Part shown: in pieces, positions 15,804-23,749 of the stretch
Numbering within the stretch: the first letter of the stretch is position 1
How the letters are laid out: each line of letters opens with the position of its first letter
Assembly: GCA_963721075.1 (NCBI GenBank)
Contig: CAVRHV010000020.1
Location: 1 to 64,000, forward strand
DNA length: 64,000 nucleotides
Origin: DATFVA01 sp963721075
GTDB lineage: Bacteria > Bacteroidota > Ignavibacteria > Ignavibacteriales > Ignavibacteriaceae
Direction: 5' to 3'
Translations under genes and position numbers: made by a program
The notes under the pieces: model-generated
Database searches by the model: none
Seen by the model: the letters and a program-made list of their open reading frames with translations, nothing else
What the model was told of the DNA's origin: nothing

Positions 15804-18274
15804 TTCTTAATCTCACTTACAGTGCTTCCAAGGTCTCTTCCTGAAATCCTTGAAGTTACGGCAACCATCTGCTTTAAATTTTCCCGGTCTATTTCAGACT
15901 GACCCGGATCAATACTGAAATCAGCTAACGACCCCAGCAGGTAAGTATTGCCGTCATGAGCCATAATTCTTATTGATTTAAGAAGATCAATGTTGTTCCG
16001 GTACTCATCCGGCAGCCGGACCCTTACGCCTATAAGTTGTTCTCCCTTTTGAATTTCGGTTGTAACATCTCCCTGAATATCATTATTGATTATATTGCTC
16101 AATCCATCAACCGTAAAGCCGGCTCTTGAGATTGCAGGTAAATTGAAATGGATTATGTAAGCAGGACCGCTTATTACAATTCCATCAAAAACATCCACTA
16201 CACCTCTTACATTTGAGATAAGGGAAGCAATTTCTTTCGCCTTTTTTTCTATTAACGCTTTATCCTCACCGAATACCTTTATCTCAACAGGAGAAGGAAC
16301 GCTTGTAAGATCACCTATTAAATCCTGCATTGCCTGTCCGAAATCAATCTGCAGGGCAGGTTCAGAGTTTTCTACTTTAGTCCGCAGGTCGTCTATAATA
16401 GCATTTATTCCCCTGCTGCGGTTACTTTTCAGTTTTATCAGATAATCACCATTGTTAGGTTCGGTTATAAAGAATCCCAGCTGAGTACCTGTTCTCCTCG
16501 AGTAAGATTCAACCTCAGGAATTTTCATTATTATTTTCTCCACATGCATCAGCATCCTGTTTGTTTCTGTCAGTGAAGTTCCGGGCGGTGATGTATAATC
16601 AAGAATAAAAGCTCCTTCATCCATTTCAGGCATAAAACCGCTGCCGACTGATGAGTAAAGTATGTAACCGACAAAAACCAGGACCAGAATGACGGGGATA
16701 ACGAGATATTTCCTTTTGATCAAAAATCCGAGAACTTTCTTATAATAACGCTCGATGAAGCCTTCTTTCTTCTCTTTATTTTCTTTTTCAAAATCTCCGG
16801 GATGAACAAATTTTGATGCCAGAAGAGGACCGAAAAACAGGGAGAGAAATAAAGAGACAATTAAGGAAAGAGCCATAGTTAAGGAAAGTGACTTAAAGAA
16901 TGCTCCAGTTACCCCCGATAAAAAAGCGAAAGGAAGAAATATAATTATTGTACTTGTGCTCGAACCGATGACCGCCGTAAATAATTCCTTTATTGAACCG
17001 CCGATTGCGTCAGATAGTTTTTCGTGTCCTTCTTTAAAGTGACGAAATATATTTTCTATAATAACTATGTTGTCATCTATAATAAGTCCGATTGCCGCCG
17101 CAATACCGCCCAGTGTCATCATATTCAGATCTTCACCTGCCGCCATTAACAGAAGCACCGTAATTGCAACAGTAATGGGAATCACGATCGCAGCAACAAA
17201 TGTAATCCGCCAGTTGCGAAGGAAAATCAGCAGAACAATAACTGCAAGAATAACACCGACGCCGATACTGTCTCTGACACTTTTAAAAGATTCATTTACA
17301 AGAAATGCCTGGTTGTAAAAATTTGATACGGTTACGCCTTCCGGTATCAGGGATTTATTCTCAAATATTTTTTCTACTTCCGAAGCAATCTGAGTAGTCT
17401 TTCCGTTCGGCTGTCTTAAAATATTTATAAGCACAGCACGTTTACCGTTTGCCGTTACTCTTATATAATTTTCTTCTACTGAGGAACTGACAGAAGCGAT
17501 ATCTTTTAAGAAAACCGGCGAGACACCGGTTGATGTTACGACTGTATTGCGTATGTCATCCATCGACTTGTAAGTATTATCTGCCAGCGTTAAATACAGA
17601 TGATAATTTGCATCCATCAGACCGACGGAACTGACAAGATTTGTATTGGCAATGGCATCCGAAACCTGCTGTATATTTATACCGTAGGATTGCAATTTTG
17701 CGGGATCTACGCTGACCAGATATTCTTTTGTATCTTCTCCGCCCACTATACGAACCTGTTTTACTCCGTTTATTCTGCTTATTAAAGGCCGGAGTGTATA
17801 TAAAGCAAAGTCACGCATTTGAACGAGACTGACAGAATCGGATGTTAATGCATAGCCAATTATAGGGAAGAAGGTGGCATTCATCCTTTCAACCTGAATA
17901 CTTGCCGAGGGGGGAAGCTGATTTCTTACCTGAGAGATCTTTCCCTCAAGAAGCTGCTGCGACTGGATTATGTCTGTTCCCCATTCGAAGTTGACAGATA
18001 TTTCCGCAGAGCCTCTGGAAGTTGTTGAACGGACATCTGTTACTCCGGGTAATGAATTAATTGTTTCTTCAAGAGGTTTTGTAACCTGCACCATCATTTT
18101 TTCCGGCGGCTGTTCGCCGTTATCAGCAAGTACAACTATTCTTGGAAAGGTAATGTCGGGGAAAATAGAAACAGGTAAGTTTAAAACTGTAAAAACTCCC
18201 GCAAGCACTAACAGACTTACAACAAAAATAATGGCCCTGGTATGTCTCTGAATAAAAGGAAATATATTCATCAT
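15710..18274 (-). CDS. RND efflux pump inner-membrane transporter, N-terminal 825+ residues (frameshifted)
   Basis: This is an AcrB/MexB-type proton-driven transporter of about 1,015 residues once joined to 15228-15803. It starts with the standard cytoplasmic helix and TM1 (NIFPFIQRHTRAIIFV), followed by the porter domain. TM4 carries the aspartate pair GLIIDDNIVIIEN needed for proton relay, which favours the HAE-1 (organic compound) rather than the CusA metal subclass; the substrate remains unknown. The start overlaps the end of the membrane-fusion gene by 4 bp, so the genes are translationally coupled. The last ~30 codons of this frame (from ~15803 down to 15710) are out of frame. This is the only frameshift in the window that fits a missing base alone. 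Confidence 0.88.
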   Translation of the reverse strand: MMNIFPFIQRHTRAIIFVVSLLVLAGVFTVLNLPVSIFPDITFPRIVVLADNGEQPPEKMMVQVTKPLEETINSLPGVTDVRSTTSRGSAEISVNFEWGTDIIQSQQLLEGKISQVRNQLPPSASIQVERMNATFFPIIGYALTSDSVSLVQMRDFALYTLRPLISRINGVKQVRIVGGEDTKEYLVSVDPAKLQSYGINIQQVSDAIANTNLVSSVGLMDANYHLYLTLADNTYKSMDDIRNTVVTSTGVSPVFLKDIASVSSSVEENYIRVTANGKRAVLINILRQPNGKTTQIASEVEKIFENKSLIPEGVTVSNFYNQAFLVNESFKSVRDSIGVGVILAVIVLLIFLRNWRITFVAAIVIPITVAITVLLLMAAGEDLNMMTLGGIAAAIGLIIDDNIVIIENIFRHFKEGHEKLSDAIGGSIKELFTAVIGSSTSTIIIFLPFAFLSGVTGAFFKSLSLTMALSLIVSLFLSLFFGPLLASKFVHPGDFEKENKEKKEGFIERYYKKVLGFLIKRKYLVIPVILVLVFVGYILYSSVGSGFMPEMDEGAFILDYTSPPGTSLTETNRMLMHVEKIIMKIPEVESYSRRTGTQLGFFITEPNNGDYLIKLKSNRSRGINAIIDDLRTKVENSEPALQIDFGQAMQDLIGDLTSVPSPVEIKVFGEDKALIEKKAKEIASLISNVRGVVDVFDGIVISGPAYIIHFNLPAISRAGFTVDGLSNIINNDIQGDVTTEIQKGEQLIGVRVRLPDEYRNNIDLLKSIRIMAHDGNTYLLGSLADFSIDPGQSEIDRENLKQMVAVTSRISGRDLGSTVSEIKNLLNRKLICRQVLLWNTAELFKPSRNLSADC

Positions 18275-19269
18275 TTAACACTTACTTTTGTGGAATCGGG
18301 CAGGCCATAATTTCCTTCGACTATTACAGGCATTCCCTCTTTCAGCTTTGGCGAATAAATTTCAGTTACTGAATCTTTCGTTATTCCCGTTGATACGTTT
18401 AAAATGTATGCAATGCTGTCGGGATTTATAAGAGTAACAGAATAAGTATCATTTTCTTCGTTATGAATCACAGCTTTTGAGGGAGCCACAAAAACATTAT
18501 TATGTTTACCGGTAATAATAGAGGCTTCACCAAAAAGGGAATCCGCTAAAAGTTCAATATTATTATTAATTTCTATCTGTACGGGATAAGTCTGACTCAG
18601 CATATTTACTCGGGGCTCAATTCTTCTTACCGTGCCGTCGAATTTCTTTCCGTGTATCACCGGAAAAGTTATAAGAACCTTTTGTCCGTTTTTTATTCTG
18701 TAAATCGAATCTGCCGGAACCTGTGCAACAAAGAAGATGGAATTTTTATTTATCACGGAGGCTATAAGTTCACCTTCGTTTACAACTTCATTTTCATTTT
18801 TTGTCCTGTCTATGAGAACTCCCGAAAAGGGGGCTGATAATTTAACCTGGTTTGAGCTTTGTTCAGCCATTTGAAGTACTCTCTGAGCCTCTTTCTTCTG
18901 CTCATCGGTAACAGCATTGTTCAGCATTGTCCGGGCACCTTTAATTGCCGCGTAAGATTCCTTAGGCACAACAGAGACAATAGTTTCACCTTTAGAAACA
19001 TTATCTCCGTTATAAAAATCGAATTTAGAAATAACCCCCGTAACAGGTGATATGATCTTATAAATCTGCCGGGCGGAAGTTACTCCGTAGGCATCTACGA
19101 TAACATCGAGGGTTTCTTTTTTTATTGTATCCACTTTCACATTTACCGCCGTCTGGGCAGAATCCTGTGAAGCATTATTATCTCCGCTGTTGGTATTCGA
19201 ACAGCCGCTGATCAAAAGGAAATACAGCGGCATAAAAAGCAGATAAATAAAGAGAATTTTTAATTTCAT
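18271..19269 (-). CDS. RND efflux periplasmic adaptor (membrane-fusion lipoprotein)
   Basis: This 332-residue HlyD/AcrA-type adaptor links the inner-membrane pump to the TolC channel. It is a lipoprotein, with signal peptide and lipobox LISGC. The biotinyl-lipoyl-like halves can be seen at SPVTGVISKFDFYNGDNVSKGETI and again at LSAPFSGVLIDR, separated by a short helical hairpin (about 45 residues), then beta-barrel and membrane-proximal domains. It starts 3 bp after the TolC gene and overlaps the pump gene by 4 bp. Confidence 0.88.
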   Translation of the reverse strand: MKLKILFIYLLFMPLYFLLISGCSNTNSGDNNASQDSAQTAVNVKVDTIKKETLDVIVDAYGVTSARQIYKIISPVTGVISKFDFYNGDNVSKGETIVSVVPKESYAAIKGARTMLNNAVTDEQKKEAQRVLQMAEQSSNQVKLSAPFSGVLIDRTKNENEVVNEGELIASVINKNSIFFVAQVPADSIYRIKNGQKVLITFPVIHGKKFDGTVRRIEPRVNMLSQTYPVQIEINNNIELLADSLFGEASIITGKHNNVFVAPSKAVIHNEENDTYSVTLINPDSIAYILNVSTGITKDSVTEIYSPKLKEGMPVIVEGNYGLPDSTKVSVK

Positions 19270-19272
19270 ATT

Positions 19273-20532
19273 TTATTCGCCGTATAGTTTAAGCAGTTCA
19301 GCTTTTGCCTGCTGCAGTGTTAATATTGAATTATTGTAGTTTGTCCGTGCTTCATTAAGCAGCCGGTATGCGTCGAGCACTTCAAGCGTTGATCCGTCGC
19401 CGCCCATATACAATGCTTTTGAATAATAAAAATTATCTTCCGCCGTTTTAACATTACTTTTATATGCTTCCATTTTCCTCTTTGCATACATAAATTCTGA
19501 GGTCAGTGAATCTCTTGTAACTTTTAAGTTTTGTTTAACAAGCGCCGCCCTAAGTTTTGATTGTTCATGCGTCACAGAAGCCTGTTCAATTTTTGCATTT
19601 ACAGCACCCCATGAAAAAATCGGAATATTAATATTAACATTGGCTGAGTAGCCTACATCATCTTTATAGTTATCGGGTTTTACTCCCAGAACCCCCGCAT
19701 CACCCGAAAGATCAATAACCGGCAGCCGTTCAGCCTGTGCCGATCTGATATCAAACTGACTGATAACCGCTTCCATTTCAGCAATTTTCACATCGATAAG
19801 ATTATCTATGGATTTCTCCGGCGGAAGAGTTGTATCTATTTCAGTAATATTTTCAATGACGATGCTGGTATCAGCCGGCATAAATAACAAGCTGAACAAT
19901 TCATTCTTTAATTTTTTGAGGTTCAGAATTTCATCCTCATAATCAATTTTTGCATTATTCAGATCAACTTCCGTTTTCAGTATGTCGCTCACTGATGCAT
20001 TCCCTCCGGCATGCTGCTCTTTGAGGTAGTTGTAATAATCCTCGAGACTTTTCAGGGTTTCCGCCTGGTATCCAATCCCTCTCTTAGCATGATCTATTTC
20101 ATAAAATACCGAACGGACATTCGAGGTTAACTCAGATTTTGCTTTGTCAAGATTTAATTCCGAGAGATTTACATTTTTATCAGCTTTGCTGACAGCAAGA
20201 TGATTTAATCCGCCATCATATAAAGTGTAATCGGCAGATAGCTGCAGACCATATTCCCCGCCATTAGTAACAGCAGGATCATATCCCGATTCGGGAGCAT
20301 ATAAATAATGAGATTTTCCTGATAAAGAGGGCAGAAGCGCGGCGTTTGATTCATTGACAGAATAATTACTTTTTTTTATTTCCTTATCGGCTATCTGAAT
20401 ATTCAGATTATTTTGAAGAGCAATGTTTATAGCTTCCTGCAGAGTCAGTGTATCGCCGGAAACGGCCTTCTGGGGATAGGAATCAGTCAGAAATAAAAAA
20501 CAAACGATTATTATTACTAAAAAGCTTTTCAT
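19273..20532 (-). CDS. TolC-family outer-membrane efflux protein
   Basis: This 419-residue protein has a signal peptide (SFLVIIIVCFLFLTDSYP) and two related halves of the outer-membrane-efflux domain. Its first motif LTLQEAINIALQNNLNIQIA is the standard family opening, and the second half repeats the pattern with long coiled-coil helices (EAVISQFDIRSAQAERLPVIDLSG). It forms the trimeric exit duct for the pump encoded downstream. It follows the histidine kinase gene after a 59-bp gap, so it is probably in the same transcription unit. Confidence 0.88.
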   Translation of the reverse strand: MKSFLVIIIVCFLFLTDSYPQKAVSGDTLTLQEAINIALQNNLNIQIADKEIKKSNYSVNESNAALLPSLSGKSHYLYAPESGYDPAVTNGGEYGLQLSADYTLYDGGLNHLAVSKADKNVNLSELNLDKAKSELTSNVRSVFYEIDHAKRGIGYQAETLKSLEDYYNYLKEQHAGGNASVSDILKTEVDLNNAKIDYEDEILNLKKLKNELFSLLFMPADTSIVIENITEIDTTLPPEKSIDNLIDVKIAEMEAVISQFDIRSAQAERLPVIDLSGDAGVLGVKPDNYKDDVGYSANVNINIPIFSWGAVNAKIEQASVTHEQSKLRAALVKQNLKVTRDSLTSEFMYAKRKMEAYKSNVKTAEDNFYYSKALYMGGDGSTLEVLDAYRLLNEARTNYNNSILTLQQAKAELLKLYGE

Positions 20533-20591
20533 GTTTAATTGCTAATTAAAAAATGAAAATAATTCTTAATTCTGTAGAAATTCTGAAATGA

Positions 20592-21848
20592 CTATTGCGG
20601 AAAAGTGATCGAGATTATATGGAAGGCATTTTCTGTTTCATATTCGATCTCATAATTATTTATCGAACAAATTTGTCTCACTATTGTCAATCCAAGTCCG
20701 GATGACTCGCCGGACTGCTCTCCTTTCTCAAATCGTTCAAACATCTTTTCTGGGGTCTTTATTAAGGGATATCCTGTATTTCTGAAAATCAGTTTATTCC
20801 CTGTTAACTTTATATTAATTGAACCGTTTTCAACATTATATTTAACTGCATTTGAAAAGAGATTTGAAAAAAGAATTTCAAGCAGATCAGAGTTAATCTT
20901 TATTTTTTTGTCCTGTTCGAATTCTGCAGCGACAGAAATATTTTTTTCAGCCGCTATTTCTTTAAACTCTTCAGCTTTTTTTAATATAAATGCTTTCAAA
21001 GGGATATCTTCTTTTTTCTCATATTCAATGCTTCCGATTTTGGAAAGCAGAGTGAGTGATTTATTAAGTCTGGAAAGACGGTTAATCATCTTATAAACCG
21101 ATTGAATTTTCCCGAGCTGTGTTTCTTCGAGATTTTCATCCTGCATCAAAGACTCTATTTTAATTTTAATTATGCTTAAAGGGGTCTGAAGTTCGTGAGA
21201 AGCATTTTCGGAAAATTCTTTTAATTCCCTGTAGTCTTTTCTTATTCTGTTTGTGAGTTCGGAAAGAGAGCTGTTCAGGTCTTTAAATTCATCAATATCA
21301 GATGAAATTAGCTTAAGATCATCCTCATCTGCCGCAGAGAACTTTTTCAGAAGATTTAGATTATTGTAAAAAGGCTTCCAAATTCTGAAGTTTATTCTGT
21401 TTACAATGATATTTGAAATAAGAAGCACAACAAGTACCAGCAGGAAAAGCGGGAGTCCTAAGGAGAGCATTATATCAAAAGATTCAATATTGTCCGTCCT
21501 TATCATTACCCTGAAGATTTTATTGTTTGCCTGATGATAAAAACTTAACTGTTTGTACGAATCCGGTTCATTTTCAACGGGATTAAATAATACAGTATCT
21601 TTAACCGATTCAGTGTTATTCAGCTGCGGCACTTCATCGACTTCGGCAATATCTATTAGAGGATAGAACTCGATATTTTTTCCTGCATCAAGACTATTAA
21701 TAACATATTGTTTGGTGTCCTGAAGCTTTTCAATAGTTTCGGAGTTTATGAAATACTGAAGGAAAAAATAGATCAGTATAAGTCCTGTAATTAATACAAG
21801 CACTGAAAAGAAAGCATATCTTTTGTTTATGATTTTAAGAAGTTTCAT
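20592..21848 (-). CDS. Two-component sensor histidine kinase
   Basis: This 418-residue inner-membrane sensor has two transmembrane segments (about residues 13-33 and 129-149) around a ~95-residue periplasmic domain that gives no clue to the ligand. The cytoplasmic part has a HisKA domain with phospho-acceptor His218 in SENASHELQTPLSIIK, then a HATPase domain with N-box LFSNLFSNAVKYN and G-box GLGLTIVRQI. The start overlaps the response-regulator stop by 4 bp. It is the cognate kinase of 21845-22522 and, by position, controls the efflux genes behind it. Confidence 0.9.
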   Translation of the reverse strand: MKLLKIINKRYAFFSVLVLITGLILIYFFLQYFINSETIEKLQDTKQYVINSLDAGKNIEFYPLIDIAEVDEVPQLNNTESVKDTVLFNPVENEPDSYKQLSFYHQANNKIFRVMIRTDNIESFDIMLSLGLPLFLLVLVVLLISNIIVNRINFRIWKPFYNNLNLLKKFSAADEDDLKLISSDIDEFKDLNSSLSELTNRIRKDYRELKEFSENASHELQTPLSIIKIKIESLMQDENLEETQLGKIQSVYKMINRLSRLNKSLTLLSKIGSIEYEKKEDIPLKAFILKKAEEFKEIAAEKNISVAAEFEQDKKIKINSDLLEILFSNLFSNAVKYNVENGSINIKLTGNKLIFRNTGYPLIKTPEKMFERFEKGEQSGESSGLGLTIVRQICSINNYEIEYETENAFHIISITFPQ

Positions 21849-22522
21849 CTGGTAGAGAATTTATATCCGATTCCGTAAGAGGTTTTAATATAATCGCCGC
21901 CGCCGGCTTCAAGCATTTTTTTTCTGAGGTTCTTAATCTGCGAGTAAACAAAATCGAGACTGCCGAATGTATCGGCCTGGTCGCCCCATATATGCTCGGC
22001 AATAGATTCTTTAGTTACAACTCTTTCTTTATTATTCACAAGGTAGAGCAGAAGATCGTATTCTTTTCTTGTCAGATCCAGAGTTACATTTTTTACGATC
22101 ACTTCTCTTTTGTCAGGAACTATCGTTAATTCTTCTATCTTTATCTGATTTTCACCTTCATATTTTCTTCGCCTTAAAAGGGACTTTACCCTTGCATTAA
22201 GCTCTGCCAGGTGAAAAGGTTTGGTTATATAATCGTCAGCGCCGAGTTCCAGACCCGTCAATTTATCAGTCAACGAATCTTTTGCAGATATAATGATTAT
22301 TCCCGTTTCAGCTGATAACTTTTTAAGCTCTTCAATTATTCTTAATCCGCTTCCTCCGGGGAGAGTAATATCAATTATGGCACAGTCGTAATCGTGCAGA
22401 TTTATCTTTTCCAGTCCTTCTTCAAAGGAATGTACAGCTTCACAAATAAATCCTTCCTCCGTTATATATGATTTTATATCAGAGGCTAATTCTTTCTCAT
22501 CTTCAACAAGCAATAATTTCAT
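21845..22522 (-). CDS. OmpR/PhoB-family response regulator
   Basis: The start is placed at 22522 (MKLLLVEDE), the standard N-terminus of receiver domains; the open frame runs 30 codons further up but that part is not family-like. The 225-residue protein has a receiver domain with phospho-acceptor Asp51 (IIDITLPG), the acidic pair at Glu7-Asp8 and Lys101 (ITKPF), and a C-terminal winged helix (LTRKEYDLLLYLVNN to TSYGIGYKF). OmpR-family regulators bind direct repeats spaced by about one DNA turn; six 11-bp repeats lie 93-158 bp upstream of this start codon (22615-22680). It heads the sensor-efflux unit, so autoregulation and control of the pump are likely. Confidence 0.92.
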   Translation of the reverse strand: MKLLLVEDEKELASDIKSYITEEGFICEAVHSFEEGLEKINLHDYDCAIIDITLPGGSGLRIIEELKKLSAETGIIIISAKDSLTDKLTGLELGADDYITKPFHLAELNARVKSLLRRRKYEGENQIKIEELTIVPDKREVIVKNVTLDLTRKEYDLLLYLVNNKERVVTKESIAEHIWGDQADTFGSLDFVYSQIKNLRKKMLEAGGGDYIKTSYGIGYKFSTR

Positions 22523-22614
22523 ATTGCTGTAAAATAAACTTAATTCTGGAAAGATTTTGGAAGGCTTGATGAGGTTTGAATTACAAGCAGTAAAACAGGG
22601 GATAAAAGGCATAT

Positions 22615-22680
22615 GAATACGCTCTGAAAACGTTCTGAAAACGCTCTGAATACGATGTGAATACGATGTGAATACGCTTT
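22615..22680. promoter_or_regulatory. Six tandem 11-bp repeats, probable response-regulator operator array
   Basis: The 66 bp divide exactly into six 11-bp units of the form GAAWACGNTST: GAATACGCTCT, GAAAACGTTCT, GAAAACGCTCT, GAATACGATGT, GAATACGATGT and GAATACGCTTT. The 11-bp period equals the spacing of half-sites in PhoB/OmpR-type operators, and the array lies directly upstream of an OmpR-family regulator gene. Binding by that regulator is inferred. Confidence 0.65.
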
Positions 22681-22690
22681 AAAGCAATGG

Positions 22691-22930
22691 ATGAAGCGAA
22701 TTTTAACGGATATCATAGATTATCTCAGGGCAGAAGGATATAACCGGATAAAGTGGAATAAAGGAAGCTTTCGTTATCTGACTGGAAGCGGGAAATCAGA
22801 TCTGCATCCGGATGGCTATTATTTTTTGCGAATGACGGACAGCTGCTGCGGAGCAGTAAGAAATTTTTATTTTGAATTGTCTACGAGCAGGACGAATTCA
22901 CCTTTCATGTTTTTCTGCTCAGCGATCTGA
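22691..22930 (+). CDS. Doubtful 79-codon open frame next to the repeat array
   Basis: An open frame starts 10 bp after the repeats and runs 64 bp into the 3' end of rsmI on the opposite strand. The first ~45 residues (ILTDIIDYLRAEGYNRIKW) could be a helical protein, but there is no ribosome-binding site of note and no recognised family. It may be a gene remnant or chance. Confidence 0.15.
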   Translation: MKRILTDIIDYLRAEGYNRIKWNKGSFRYLTGSGKSDLHPDGYYFLRMTDSCCGAVRNFYFELSTSRTNSPFMFFCSAI

Positions 22931-23544
22931 AGGATCCTCTCGGCTGTACCGCGATAAAACCGTTCACCTTTTTTTGTTAGTTCGAAGGCAAGAACAACAG
23001 GAATATTCTTACCCAGCATTTTGACTACATCGGCAAGGAGGGACCGCAGCCGGTAGGGAGTATCAAGAATTACAATTACATAGCGCATATGCTTAAGCTT
23101 AAATAATTCCTGCCGGCGAATATCTTTTTTAGGGGAAAGCCAGCCGTAGTAGAAGAACTTCTCGAAATCGAGTCCTGATCCTGTAAGAGCCGGTAATAGT
23201 GAATTGGCACCGGGAACGGGAACCACCTCAATTTTCTGTGAAATACATACTTCCACAAGCAGATGGCCGGGATCGGAAAACAGGGGCGTACCGCAGTCGG
23301 AGATAAGTGCGGCACTCGCACCGTTCACAAGTTTCAGAAGAATATCGTTAACTACATCCTTCTCATTATGCTCATTAAGGGAAAGAAGCTCTTTTTCAAT
23401 TTTATAGTGCGCAAGAAGTCTTCTGGCTTCCTTAAATTCTTCGCAGATAATAAAATCGGCTTCACGAAGTGTATTTAGTCCCCGCAGTGTAATATCGTCA
23501 TAATTACCAATTGGTGTAGAAACCAGAGAGAGCTTTCCGTTCAT
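22867..23544 (-). CDS. rsmI: 16S rRNA (cytidine-1402-2'-O)-methyltransferase
   Basis: This 225-residue member of the tetrapyrrole-methylase fold family methylates the 2'-OH of C1402 in 16S rRNA with SAM. The diagnostic N-terminus LSLVSTPIGNYDDITLRGL is present, with ALISDCGTPLFSDPG and VPVPGANSLLPALTGSGL further in. It is at the short end of the family (usually 225-290) because it lacks the extra C-terminal domain, but the catalytic domain is complete. No close neighbour on the same strand. Confidence 0.92.
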   Translation of the reverse strand: MNGKLSLVSTPIGNYDDITLRGLNTLREADFIICEEFKEARRLLAHYKIEKELLSLNEHNEKDVVNDILLKLVNGASAALISDCGTPLFSDPGHLLVEVCISQKIEVVPVPGANSLLPALTGSGLDFEKFFYYGWLSPKKDIRRQELFKLKHMRYVIVILDTPYRLRSLLADVVKMLGKNIPVVLAFELTKKGERFYRGTAERILQIAEQKNMKGEFVLLVDNSK

Positions 23545-23749
23545 ATACTAAATAATTTGTATAAAATACTAATAATTGATTGTCACTGTATGCAAATGTA
23601 CGTAATTTTAGGATGCCACTTAAAATGTAAATTTGGATTAATGGCTATAATAATCATATCGTTAATATCTGATTTTCCGACCACCGAATTTCACTCAATT
23701 TATTTAATTCCATTTAATTTAATAACAAATAAAGTATCCGGGGATATTT

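Noticed and set aside
22523..22612. Longer N-terminus of the response regulator
   Set aside because: Receiver domains start at MKLLLVEDE; the upstream 30 codons have no family match.
22615..22680. Short tandem repeats as a CRISPR or phase-variable coding repeat
   Set aside because: The units are 11 bp with no spacers, lie outside any credible open frame and match operator spacing instead.
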